In this document: positions 1 through 6,367 of the stretch, piece by piece | Layout: the number at the start of each line of letters is the position of its first letter | Numbering within the stretch: position 1 is the first letter of the stretch | Assembly (NCBI GenBank): GCA_964576475.1 | Contig: CAZNVG010000039.1 | Location: 1 to 9,855, forward strand | DNA: 9,855 nucleotides | Direction: 5' to 3' | DNA from: CAZNVG01 sp964576475 | Lineage (GTDB): Bacteria; Patescibacteriota; Saccharimonadia; Saccharimonadales; CAZNVG01 | Position numbers and translations under genes: made by a program | The notes under the pieces: model-generated | Told to the model about the DNA's origin: nothing | Database searches by the model: none | What the model saw: the letters and a program-made list of their open reading frames with translations, nothing else

Positions 1-866
1 AAAGAACTCTGGCACATGAACTGCACGGCATACCTTGTCTTGTCGGTCGAGTAGACTGCACGATTGTCGACGGCACGATCGTGCCTTACGAACTTGAAGA
101 CAGTCCTTCAGGTATCGGCATAGCTGACTTGCTCATACAAAGAGCTGATGGAAAGGGGATTGCACATCAGGTTCGACAACATTTTGTAGATTCCGTGGGA
201 GAGGTGCCCTTTGTTTTAGTATCGGGTTCTAGAAACCACGGCACTGATGACTCGCTCGTTTTTGGCGACAGATACTTCTACGAGAAAGGCGATCATTCCA
301 TTCCAAAAGCACTACAAAATAACCCTGTCATCGTAAAGGCCATCCCTGGATCAGAGATGTCGAGAGCGCCGTATGCGCATTTGCAAAACCGCGCACTTAC
401 ACCTTTGGAAACAGAAGGTGATAAAACGTACGCACTTCGAACTGGAATTGCAGCTGCAGTTCGCAGACCAGAGGACCTTCTGAGAGACGAGTCCGGCTCA
501 ATACGTTCTCAGGTTTTGAAAGCACGAATCGGCTCAATGGCCATGGGGGTCTGCGCATACTTGACTCCAAATGATCGAAAAAACTATGGTGCAAAGGGAG
601 TTACTGCAAGCAAGCTCGAAAGAAAACGAGAAGAATTTTGTTCAGAAGCTGCTGGCGTATGCTTAACACAGGAATTCGCACCACCCATACAAACAAATAA
701 TGCTTCTGAAGCCGGAAATCTGATTCTACGCGTCTTTGTTCTTTCGAACAGAAACAAAGCAGGGCAGCTATCTGTACGCTCTATTGGTGGATGCTACGTA
801 AGTCGACCTGACATAATCGTACACGGCGCGAGCAACGCTGTTGGTGGAGCGATTGTTCTAAACTGA
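1..866 (+). CDS. Possible circularly permuted ATP-grasp-like ligase, 3' part of a gene cut by the window edge
   Basis: The reading frame is open from the first base to the TGA at 864-866, giving about 287 visible residues, so the start lies outside the window. A GTG at 81 is a possible start, but it has no Shine-Dalgarno sequence and the preceding codons read as ordinary protein, so I treat the gene as partial. Two stretches recall circularly permuted ATP-grasp enzymes of the glutathionylspermidine-synthase type. The first is GRVDC...VPYELEDSPSGIGI near the visible N-terminus (Arg/Asp, then an acidic E-x-E-D-x-P motif). The second is LRVFVL...GGCYVSRPD...GASNAVGGAIVL at the C-terminus (Arg, Gly-Gly, then a Gly-rich end). 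This rests on motif resemblance alone, and substrate and partner are unknown. There is no signal peptide or membrane segment in the visible part. The gene sits 34 bases upstream of the M20 peptidase and may be co-transcribed with it. The coding status is secure; the family call is weak. Confidence 0.6.
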   Translation, partial: RTLAHELHGIPCLVGRVDCTIVDGTIVPYELEDSPSGIGIADLLIQRADGKGIAHQVRQHFVDSVGEVPFVLVSGSRNHGTDDSLVFGDRYFYEKGDHSIPKALQNNPVIVKAIPGSEMSRAPYAHLQNRALTPLETEGDKTYALRTGIAAAVRRPEDLLRDESGSIRSQVLKARIGSMAMGVCAYLTPNDRKNYGAKGVTASKLERKREEFCSEAAGVCLTQEFAPPIQTNNASEAGNLILRVFVLSNRNKAGQLSVRSIGGCYVSRPDIIVHGASNAVGGAIVLN

Positions 867-876
867 TCGAAACCCT

Positions 877-882
877 TATACT
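877..882 (+). promoter_or_regulatory. Possible -10 element upstream of the M20 peptidase
   Basis: TATACT lies in the 34-base gap after the first gene, with a weak TTGTTC -35 candidate at 853-858 (18-base spacer). A start near 889 would keep the AGGAG at 889-893 in a very short leader. Read-through from the upstream gene is equally plausible. Confidence 0.35.
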
Positions 883-900
883 AGAGTTAGGAGAAAAACA

Positions 901-1974
901 ATGGAACAACTCATTAAAGACCTTGAAACTTTAATGTCATTTAAAACAGTCACAGGTAACAGACAGGAAGCTGACAAATGCATCGATTTTGTAGAGAAAG
1001 CCTTTGGCGACCAACTGCAAATTGAGCGCGGCGAGAATAACGGCTACCCGTATGTCATAGGCTACACTCGATCTGCGCGCACCCCAAAACTTCTGCTGAC
1101 CGCACACCTCGATGTCGTACCGTGCGCTGAGAAACAATTTACACTACAAGACACTGGCGACACCTTGGTAGGTCGCGGAACATTTGATATGAAATTCGGC
1201 GCAGCCTGCTATTTGCGCCTACTTCGAGAGATTCCTGAAATACTACTGGGCGCCGACATTGCCATCCTATTCACGTTTGATGAAGAGATAGATGGCACTA
1301 ATGGTATAGGCGCACTCGTGAAAGATGGGCTGAAGCCTACAATATCAGTGCTTCCTGACGGCAGCGATAACTTTAAGCTAGAGATACTCGGCAAGGGAGT
1401 CTGGCAAGCAAAGCTCAGTAAAGAAGGTCTACCTGCGCATGGGTCTAGACCGTGGGAGGGCGAAAGTCCGGTTGGTGGCTTGTTCGAAGCAATTCTTGAA
1501 ATTGAAAAAGCGTTTGCATCACAAGGAAGAGAAACTGACACATGTTCAGTGACGACAATTGGTGGTGGCGACGCCCTTAATCGAACGCCAAAGGAAGTAT
1601 TTGCAACATTAGATGTTCGCTACTTGAGCCCTGACACATTACGTGCATCAGTAAGCACCATACAAGACATTTGCAAGCACCATGGCGTAAGCGTAACTGT
1701 GACTGAAGAAGGAGATTCTTTTCAGATTGACACCGAAGATAGCAACATCAAGCTATTCGAGTCAGTCTATGAGCAGATGTTTGGCAAGAAAATGGAACAC
1801 GTTATCGTGTGTGGGTCATCGGACACAAGATACCTAAGTGCAGTCGGAGCACCCGTAATCATGACTCGCCCTGATGGCGGTGGGGCGCACGGCGACAATG
1901 AATGGATAAGCAAGCAAGGACTAAGCGATTTCTACGATTTACTAAAGGAGTATGTAGTACAATGCCTAAAATGA
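901..1974 (+). CDS. M20 family metallopeptidase (ArgE/DapE/CPG2-like)
   Basis: This 357-residue protein is a cytoplasmic zinc-dependent hydrolase of the M20 superfamily, which cleaves dipeptides, N-acyl amino acids or related amides. The metal and catalytic residues appear in family order: HLDVVP (His69, Asp71), the shared ligand Asp96 in GTFDMKFG, catalytic Glu128 and ligand Glu129 in FDEEIDG, Asp153 in LPDG, the AHGSRPW loop (His180) that serves the active site or dimer interface in this family, and the final ligand His330 in GGAHGDNEW. The start is well supported by AGGAG at 889-893, seven bases before the ATG. The length fits a two-domain M20 enzyme. The last 13 bases overlap trpS, implying translational coupling. 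Specificity (ArgE, DapE, carboxypeptidase or dipeptidase) cannot be decided from sequence, so I give no symbol. In a reduced genome, use in peptide scavenging is a reasonable inference. Confidence 0.93.
   Translation: MEQLIKDLETLMSFKTVTGNRQEADKCIDFVEKAFGDQLQIERGENNGYPYVIGYTRSARTPKLLLTAHLDVVPCAEKQFTLQDTGDTLVGRGTFDMKFGAACYLRLLREIPEILLGADIAILFTFDEEIDGTNGIGALVKDGLKPTISVLPDGSDNFKLEILGKGVWQAKLSKEGLPAHGSRPWEGESPVGGLFEAILEIEKAFASQGRETDTCSVTTIGGGDALNRTPKEVFATLDVRYLSPDTLRASVSTIQDICKHHGVSVTVTEEGDSFQIDTEDSNIKLFESVYEQMFGKKMEHVIVCGSSDTRYLSAVGAPVIMTRPDGGGAHGDNEWISKQGLSDFYDLLKEYVVQCLK
1944..1950 (+). promoter_or_regulatory. Shine-Dalgarno sequence that sets the trpS start
   Basis: AAAGGAG lies inside the end of the M20 gene, 11 bases before the ATG at 1962. 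It is 20 bases before the alternative ATG at 1971 and downstream of the ATG at 1902. It therefore favours 1962. Confidence 0.75.
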
Positions 1975-2999
1975 AAGAAGTTATACTAACAGGTCTACGC
2001 GCAAATGGTGAACTGCATCTTGGTAGCTACCTTGGTGCGATGCTGCCTATGGCAAAATTACAGCAAGAACATACAGCTGATCGGCAAGTAAATATATTCG
2101 TGCCGGATCTTCATAGCCTGACAACACCAATCGACCACGGAACACTGCAGTCAAATATCAACACTAACTTGCGCATGTTTGTTGCTGCAGGCATTGACCT
2201 AAACAATGAAAATACGTATCTATATCGACAGAGTCATATACCTGCACACAGCGAACTTGCATGGCTTCTCGATTGTTTCACGTATTACGGCGAAGCAAAT
2301 CGAATGGTCGAATTTAAGGAAAAAGCCGACCGCATCGGCAGCGAAACAATTACGATAGGGTTATTCAACTATCCGGTTCTCATGGCAGCAGATATTTTAC
2401 TCTATGGCGCCCAATGGGTTCCCGTCGGAGAAGACCAGCGACAGCATTTGGAGCTAACTCGAACAATTGCACGACGAATAAACAATAAGTTCGGTGAGAT
2501 ATTTGTCGTACCGCACGAAACGAAGAAACAATTGGAATTTGCAGGCTCTCAGAAGCCAATCAGAATTAGAAGTCTGGCAAATCCAAGCGCTAAAATGAGC
2601 AAGAGCATCAGCGATCCACGCGGAACAATCCTACTTTCAGATGATCCAAAAGATGCAGCAAAGAAAGTAATGGGTGCTACAACCGACTCGCTTGGTGTTA
2701 TAGCATTCAACCATGATACTCAGCCGGGAATTAGTAATCTGCTAGAAATACTCGCTCTACTACGATCAGAACCAATCGAAACTGTAGTTAAGGAATGGGA
2801 AGGAAAGACAGCATACGGTGAACTGAAGAAAGCAGTTGCCGATGTCGTGGAGCAGTTTTTGATTAGCTTCCAAACCAAGCTTGCCGCAGTTGATCAGACG
2901 CTCTTGCAGCAGAAACTAGAAACTTCAGAATCTGCCATGAATATCACCGCCAACGAAACCCTGCTTCGTATGCAAAAGGCAGTCGGTCTCCGAACGTGA
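1962..2999 (+). CDS. trpS: Tryptophan--tRNA ligase (tryptophanyl-tRNA synthetase)
   Basis: This is a class I aminoacyl-tRNA synthetase that activates tryptophan with ATP and charges tRNA-Trp in the cytoplasm. The 345-residue length is normal for bacterial TrpRS. The HIGH-equivalent is in GELHLGSYLG (residues 16-25). Family-typical NYPVLMAADIL (136-146) and VPVGEDQRQHLELTR (153-167) line the active site, and an exact KMSKS loop lies at 211-215. The C-terminal helical part (about 230-345) fits the anticodon-binding region. ATG 1962 is chosen from the AAAGGAG at 1944-1950. An in-frame ATG at 1902 would add 20 residues lying within the M20 gene, and an ATG at 1971 sits too far from the ribosome site. 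The gene overlaps the M20 gene by 13 bases and is followed after 10 bases by the pseudouridine synthase, so it belongs to the same transcription unit. Confidence 0.97.
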   Translation: MPKMKEVILTGLRANGELHLGSYLGAMLPMAKLQQEHTADRQVNIFVPDLHSLTTPIDHGTLQSNINTNLRMFVAAGIDLNNENTYLYRQSHIPAHSELAWLLDCFTYYGEANRMVEFKEKADRIGSETITIGLFNYPVLMAADILLYGAQWVPVGEDQRQHLELTRTIARRINNKFGEIFVVPHETKKQLEFAGSQKPIRIRSLANPSAKMSKSISDPRGTILLSDDPKDAAKKVMGATTDSLGVIAFNHDTQPGISNLLEILALLRSEPIETVVKEWEGKTAYGELKKAVADVVEQFLISFQTKLAAVDQTLLQQKLETSESAMNITANETLLRMQKAVGLRT

Positions 3000-3009
3000 G
3001 TATTTTCTA

Positions 3010-3873
3010 ATGCAACAAGACATACCATTTCTAAGTGAGGAATCTAATCAGCGACGGCTCGATGCATTCGTTAGTGATAGATTGGCAGACTATTCGAGAG
3101 CAACAATTGCGAAGTTTATAAAGCAAGGTAGCATTACCGTTAATGGCACGCTGTCATCGCCAAGCTATAAACTACGCTCGGGTGACACTGTATCCATAAA
3201 CATTGCAGAGAACGTGCTAGAATCAATCGACCTTCCAGTTGTATACGAGGATGATAACGTCATGGTCATCGATAAGCCGGCTGGTATACTAACGCACAGT
3301 AAAGGCACATTTAGTCATGAGGGAACCGTGGCGAGCTTTATTGAGCCAAAACTCTCAGCTGATTTAGAAGGATCAAATCGTGGCGGCATTGTACACAGAC
3401 TAGACCGAGATACTAGCGGCATAATGATATGTGCTAAAAACGCTGCAACACAATCGTACCTACAGAAACAGTTTCAAGATCGAAAAACTAAAAAATTATA
3501 CACCGCAGTCGTCGAAGGTATACCAAAAGAAACTGAGGCGATCTTAAAATGGCCCATTGGGCGTAACCCTAAGAAGCCTCAAACATTTCGAGTTGATATT
3601 AACGGCAAACTAGCAGAAACGCATTTTACACTTCTTCGCAGTGGTGCAAAAAGAAGTTTAGTTGAACTCCGACCCAGCACTGGTCGAACTCATCAACTTC
3701 GCGTGCACATGACGTATCTCGGACATCCAATTGTTGGCGATAGACTGTACGGCAAGGTTGCCGATAGACTTTACCTCCATGCTACATCTTTGGAAATAAC
3801 CATACCTGGCGGTCATAGGCGAGTATTTAGCTCGCCGGTGCCTAAGGAGTTTTCGGAATGCATAGAAAACTAG
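3010..3873 (+). CDS. RluA-family pseudouridine synthase with an S4 domain
   Basis: This 287-residue enzyme isomerises specific uridines in rRNA or tRNA to pseudouridine. An N-terminal S4 RNA-binding domain spans roughly residues 14-65 (RRLDAFVSDRL, then IKQGSITVNG and KLRSGDTV). The catalytic domain begins at about residue 75 with VVYEDDNVMVIDKPAGILTH. The signature HRLDRDTSG is at 129-137, with catalytic Asp132, and RPSTGRTHQLRVH at 221-233 is the other diagnostic motif. The architecture matches RluD/RluC/YlyB-type proteins, but the target uridine cannot be assigned. No strong Shine-Dalgarno sequence precedes the ATG; only GTGAG overlapping the trpS stop is visible. Expression may therefore depend on coupling to trpS, or on a TATTTT at 3001-3006 acting as a weak -10. 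The final 16 bases overlap holB. Confidence 0.95.
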   Translation: MQQDIPFLSEESNQRRLDAFVSDRLADYSRATIAKFIKQGSITVNGTLSSPSYKLRSGDTVSINIAENVLESIDLPVVYEDDNVMVIDKPAGILTHSKGTFSHEGTVASFIEPKLSADLEGSNRGGIVHRLDRDTSGIMICAKNAATQSYLQKQFQDRKTKKLYTAVVEGIPKETEAILKWPIGRNPKKPQTFRVDINGKLAETHFTLLRSGAKRSLVELRPSTGRTHQLRVHMTYLGHPIVGDRLYGKVADRLYLHATSLEITIPGGHRRVFSSPVPKEFSECIEN

Positions 3874-4727
3874 CTCCGCTGTGGCACCCAAAGACTACCC
3901 GTGCGCTGCAGCATTTTGTCGATAATCCTTCTCACGCACTTGTTCTCGTTGGCAAGGCAGGATCAGGCAAATCCTTTACTGCGACGTGGCTCTGCAAACA
4001 ATTGCTCAACAAATCCAATAGTCCCATTACACCTGATGAGCTTCTCACACTTTCACCCGATAATAAGCAGATTCGAATTGAGCAAATTCGTGAGGCTCAA
4101 CAATTTGCCAAGCTAAAACAGTCGAGTCCAGGGGTAAGCCGGATTATTGTCATTGAGTCTGCGGATACAATGGCAGAACCTGCCCAAAACGCACTTCTGA
4201 AACTTCTCGAAGAACCAGCTCATGGTGTTGTATTGATACTGCTCGTCGAACATGAAACCTCATTACTTCCCACGGTATTATCCAGAAGCCAAGCTATAAA
4301 AATCCTGCCGCTCACTACTAAGCAAATCAAAGAAGCATTCGCCGACTCAGACCCGTTAGTGCTCGGGCGGGCAGCGCAATTGAGTAGAGGATATGTCGGC
4401 AGCCTATTGTCAGTGCTCTCTGATAGCAACGACCANNNNNNNNNNAACGACCAATTGGCAGAAGCCAAACAGTTTCTAGGCAACAGTCCATATATGCGAG
4501 CTGCGGGCGCCGAAGCACTCTCCAAAGACCGCGACAAAGCAATTGCTCTTTGTGAAAATCTCGTACTAATATGTCGAGCTGCTCTTGAATCATCACTAAA
4601 GAAACAACAAACTTCATCAGCTGAATGGATGAGAAGATACTATGCGTCCCATCAAGCCTACGAACAGCTCATAGCTAATGCAAACATTAAACTAGTACTC
4701 GATAGCTTGGCCCTAAAGCTTATCTGA
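3858..4727 (+). CDS. holB: DNA polymerase III subunit delta' (clamp-loader AAA+ ATPase), interrupted by an assembly gap
   Basis: Delta' is part of the clamp loader that places the beta sliding clamp on DNA during replication. An intact Walker A, GKAGSGKS (residues 32-39), follows the hydrophobic strand ALVLV. The Walker B-like strand RIIVIESADTM (96-106) is followed by the family hallmark AQNALLKLLEEPA (110-122). TVLSRSQ (140-146) takes the place of the SRC sensor motif. The DnaX-type zinc cysteine cluster is absent, and that together with the short length favours delta' over gamma/tau. The start is set by TAAGGAG at 3843-3849, eight bases before ATG 3858, inside the end of the pseudouridine synthase gene. 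Ten Ns at 4436-4445 split the gene. Flanking 8-base identity suggests the true protein is 283 residues rather than the 289 implied by the N-filled frame. The stop TGA is embedded in the next gene's promoter. Confidence 0.9.
   Translation: MHRKLAPLWHPKTTRALQHFVDNPSHALVLVGKAGSGKSFTATWLCKQLLNKSNSPITPDELLTLSPDNKQIRIEQIREAQQFAKLKQSSPGVSRIIVIESADTMAEPAQNALLKLLEEPAHGVVLILLVEHETSLLPTVLSRSQAIKILPLTTKQIKEAFADSDPLVLGRAAQLSRGYVGSLLSVLSDSNDXXXXNDQLAEAKQFLGNSPYMRAAGAEALSKDRDKAIALCENLVLICRAALESSLKKQQTSSAEWMRRYYASHQAYEQLIANANIKLVLDSLALKLI
4436..4445. other. 10-N scaffold gap inside holB
   Basis: A run of exactly ten Ns marks a scaffolder join rather than a measured gap. The identical octamer AACGACCA ends the left contig (4428-4435) and begins the right one (4446-4453). 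Removing the Ns and one copy deletes 18 bases, keeps the holB frame, and reads SDSNDQLAEAK without interruption. The two contigs therefore probably overlap by 8 bases. Confidence 0.95.
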
Positions 4728-4733
4728 TATAAT
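4725..4733 (+). promoter_or_regulatory. Extended -10 promoter for the TPR gene, over the holB stop codon
   Basis: TGaTATAAT is a perfect extended -10 whose TG is part of the holB stop codon TGA. The hexamer (4728-4733) ends nine bases before ATG 4743, so the expected transcription start is at or within about three bases of the start codon. No good -35 is seen; TTGGCC at 4707-4712 would need a 15-base spacer, and the extended -10 could compensate. Confidence 0.7.
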
Positions 4734-4742
4734 AGATCAGTA

Positions 4743-5396
4743 ATGTTTGCCTTGCTCTTCATCGCTGGTATGTTTGCATTAACACTGCAGCGTATCGCTC
4801 AAACCGAAACTGACATTGAGCCGTTGTCTCAAAAGCTTAGTTTGCGTCTCCAAAAACTCTGGGATATTGCACATGTTGGACTTCGAGAAAATAAGTTTCT
4901 TCGCGCCGAAAAAGCCCTGCTTACTATTTTGAAAATCGACCAGACCAATGCAGCAGCCTACAACAGGCTTGGGATACTATACGCCAAACAAAAAGAATAC
5001 AAAGACGCCATTGACTGTTTCGAAATTGCCAGCAGCTTAGAACCTAGTCCATCAAGTCTACATAATCTTGGTCTTATCTATTACGAAACAGAAAACTACG
5101 AGAAGGCCGCAGCAGCTTTCGAGCACTCTCTTGAAATGGAAGAGAATCTGGCAGCGCGCCACATTGCGTACGCCAAAGTTCTGGAACGACTTGGGGACAA
5201 TAAAGGCATGCTCTTAGAACTTGAAAAAGCAGTTGAGCTTGAGCCTAATCCAGAAAGTTACCAGCTGCTGGCAAAGGCATACGAAGCAACCGGCCACGAA
5301 AACGAAGCCGAGGAAATACGCAGCAAGCTTCGTACACTCATTATGCCTACGACCCGTGCGCGTCGTATAGCACGACCACGACGCGCAGTCATATGA
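4743..5396 (+). CDS. Membrane-anchored tetratricopeptide (TPR) repeat protein
   Basis: This 217-residue protein begins with a short hydrophobic segment (about residues 2-15, FALLFIAGMFALTL), probably a signal anchor. A helical linker follows, then about five TPR units between residues 37 and 199. The clearest are 71-104 (AYNRLGILYAKQKEYKDAIDCFE), 105-138 (LHNLGLIYYETENYEKAAAAFE) and 172-199 (YQLLAKAYEATGHENEAEEI). The C-terminus is strongly basic (TTRARRIARPRRAVI) and could contact nucleic acid or acidic phospholipid. TPRs are protein-protein interaction scaffolds, so no enzymatic role is implied and the partner is unknown. It starts 15 bases after holB but has its own extended -10 and no Shine-Dalgarno sequence, suggesting a leaderless transcript. 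It is followed by the Thr/Tyr tRNA pair. Confidence 0.87.
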   Translation: MFALLFIAGMFALTLQRIAQTETDIEPLSQKLSLRLQKLWDIAHVGLRENKFLRAEKALLTILKIDQTNAAAYNRLGILYAKQKEYKDAIDCFEIASSLEPSPSSLHNLGLIYYETENYEKAAAAFEHSLEMEENLAARHIAYAKVLERLGDNKGMLLELEKAVELEPNPESYQLLAKAYEATGHENEAEEIRSKLRTLIMPTTRARRIARPRRAVI

Positions 5397-5422
5397 GACT
5401 AGTATTAGTGTGTATTATTTGA

Positions 5423-5428
5423 TACTAT
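5423..5428 (+). promoter_or_regulatory. Possible -10 element for the tRNA-Thr/tRNA-Tyr unit
   Basis: TACTAT lies 14 bases before the mature tRNA-Thr end, which would leave a leader of about 8 bases. No convincing -35 is present. Transcription could also continue from the TPR gene. Confidence 0.35.
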
Positions 5429-5442
5429 CTGATCTGTTATCT

Positions 5443-5519
5443 GCCACCTTAGCTCAGCTGGTTAGAGCAGCTGTTTTGTAAACAGCAGGTCGTCGGTTCG
5501 AATCCGACAGGTGGCTCCA
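5443..5519 (+). tRNA. tRNA-Thr (anticodon TGT)
   Basis: A complete cloverleaf of 77 bases can be folded by eye. The acceptor GCCACCT pairs with AGGTGGC, the D arm is GCTC/GAGC, and the anticodon stem GCTGT/ACAGC encloses loop TTTGTAA. The variable loop is AGGTC, and the T arm GTCGG/CCGAC carries TTCGAAT. The anticodon TGT reads ACA and, by wobble, other Thr codons. The 3' CCA is encoded (5517-5519) and the discriminator is T. Confidence 0.97.
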
Positions 5520-5545
5520 TATTCATTCAAACATTCACATGACTA

Positions 5546-5631
5546 GCTGGGGTAGTGAAGCGGTCAAACACATCAGACTGTAAATCTGACGGCTTATGCC
5601 TTCGTAGGTTCGAATCCTACCCCCAGCACCA
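5546..5631 (+). tRNA. tRNA-Tyr (anticodon GTA)
   Basis: This is an 86-base class II tRNA. The acceptor GCTGGGG pairs with CCCCAGC, the D stem is GTG/CAC, and the anticodon stem TCAGA/TCTGA holds loop CTGTAAA with anticodon GTA. A long variable arm has a GGC/GCC stem, and the T arm GTAGG/CCTAC carries TTCGAAT. The long variable arm plus GTA is diagnostic of bacterial tRNA-Tyr. CCA is encoded at 5629-5631 with discriminator A. It lies 26 bases after tRNA-Thr(TGT), probably in the same transcript. Confidence 0.97.
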
Positions 5632-5640
5632 AGTATATTT

Positions 5641-5663
5641 AAAGCCTCTTAAAGAGGCTTTTT
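5641..5663 (+). terminator. Rho-independent terminator after the Thr-Tyr tRNA unit
   Basis: AAAGCCTCT (5641-5649) pairs perfectly with AGAGGCTTT (5653-5661) around loop TAA, followed by a short T run (TTTTTCT, 5659-5665). It ends the tRNA unit. It also lies 20 bases beyond the minus-strand small-protein gene and could weakly stop that transcript too, since the other side reads TTTAAATATA. Confidence 0.8.
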
Positions 5664-5682
5664 CTGTATATTGATTACTTGT

Positions 5683-5910
5683 TCAGTTTGCGCTGGAGTA
5701 GGGTTTAGGACAAAGTACGGCTAGTAAAGCAGCCTCCGCAGAAGCATTTGCTTCCTTGCATTGCACATAGTTGCGATGTGTATCTCGAAAACTATTTGGC
5801 AGCATAAAGATAAGACTTATCAGACAGGCCGTGAGGCCTAGAACAATTTGTAAGCCGAAGAAAATATTTGCTTGTCGTTTGAATGGACTGGTTTTAGTTG
5901 GACGCGACAT
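5683..5910 (-). CDS. Small single-pass membrane protein of unknown function
   Basis: I do not recognise this 75-residue protein. It has a basic N-terminus (MSRPTKTSPFKRQ) and one strong hydrophobic helix at about residues 14-36 (NIFFGLQIVLGLTACLISLIFML). A polar, alanine-rich tail of about 38 residues follows, with two cysteines (in VQCKEAN and AVLCPKP). The positive-inside rule places the N-terminus in the cytoplasm and the tail outside. It is transcribed divergently from the PQ-loop gene, sharing its -10 region. A weak GGAAAC precedes the ATG. Support for coding is the credible topology, its fit between a promoter and a terminator, and the absence of another gene in the space. A paired function with the divergent PQ-loop protein is only a guess. 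Confidence 0.6.
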   Translation of the reverse strand: MSRPTKTSPFKRQANIFFGLQIVLGLTACLISLIFMLPNSFRDTHRNYVQCKEANASAEAALLAVLCPKPYSSAN

Positions 5911-5922
5911 CTGTTTCCATCA

Positions 5923-5929
5923 TATAATA
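5923..5929. promoter_or_regulatory. Symmetric -10 element serving two divergent genes
   Basis: On the plus strand TATAAT (5923-5928) ends seven bases before the PQ-loop ATG at 5936. On the minus strand the same bases read TATTAT (5929 to 5924), followed after 13 bases by the small-protein ATG at 5910. Predicted starts near 5935 (+) and 5917 (-) are about 18 bases apart. The minus direction also has a TTAGCT -35 candidate at 5952-5947 with a 17-base spacer. The plus direction has only TTGGAC at 5898-5903 with 19. Confidence 0.55.
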
Positions 5930-5935
5930 GTTCTT

Positions 5936-6367
5936 ATGCCTAAACCAGCTAAAAAGTCGAAACAATCGCGTCGCCGACTAGAACAGCGAGTTGTCGACAC
6001 ACTGATGGGATATGTCGCGTTCATAGGTCCATTGTCAGCTTCGCCTCAGGTGATTTCGATTTTCCTCAAACAAGAAGCTCGTGGTGTATCACTCACTTCA
6101 TGGATTATGTTTATGTGTCTCGGACTAGTCACGTTGTCATACGGCATTATGCACAGACTTAAGCCAATTATTATATCTCAAACACTTTGGCTGTTCATTG
6201 ATATGCTGCTCATTATAGGTATTGCCATGTACGGTTCAGGTAATCGAATATCACTAAGCTACGAAACGCTACTGTTGCTAAATAATATCGGCAAAGCTTG
6301 TGGGCTCCTTAGTATCGGATTTGGTGCGATTGCACTCTACTACACGTTCGGTAAAGATAAGGCCTAG
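5936..6367 (+). CDS. PQ-loop / SemiSWEET-like membrane protein
   Basis: This 143-residue protein has a lysine/arginine-rich cytoplasmic N-terminus (residues 1-18) and about four membrane segments near 22-43, 53-71, 77-99 and 115-137. The PQ motif at 37-38 sits in PLSASPQVISIFLKQEARGV, followed by SLTSW and YGIMHR. This is the usual PQ-loop repeat pattern: Pro-Gln, a short basic cytoplasmic turn with Gly, then Ser and Trp in the next helix. SemiSWEETs are three-helix sugar transporters of about 90 residues that act as dimers; related PQ-loop proteins carry other solutes. The fourth helix and long basic head make this an atypical member, so the substrate is uncertain. The frame is open upstream to 5771, but I chose ATG 5936 because TATAAT ends seven bases before it and the upstream extension lies antisense to the small membrane protein. 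There is no Shine-Dalgarno sequence. Its TAG stop overlaps the stop of the convergent exonuclease-like gene. Confidence 0.82.
   Translation: MPKPAKKSKQSRRRLEQRVVDTLMGYVAFIGPLSASPQVISIFLKQEARGVSLTSWIMFMCLGLVTLSYGIMHRLKPIIISQTLWLFIDMLLIIGIAMYGSGNRISLSYETLLLLNNIGKACGLLSIGFGAIALYYTFGKDKA

Noticed and set aside
81..83. GTG as the start of the first gene
   Set aside because: No Shine-Dalgarno sequence or promoter precedes it, and the codons before it read as a continuous protein motif, so the gene most likely begins outside the window.
1902..1961. Longer N-terminus for trpS
   Set aside because: The added 20 residues lie within the M20 coding sequence in another frame and have no counterpart in TrpRS proteins, and the Shine-Dalgarno site at 1944-1950 would lie inside the extension.
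5771..5935. In-frame upstream extension of the PQ-loop gene
   Set aside because: The extra 55 residues lie antisense to the small membrane-protein gene and read as non-protein-like basic sequence. A TATAAT seven bases before ATG 5936 supports the shorter start.
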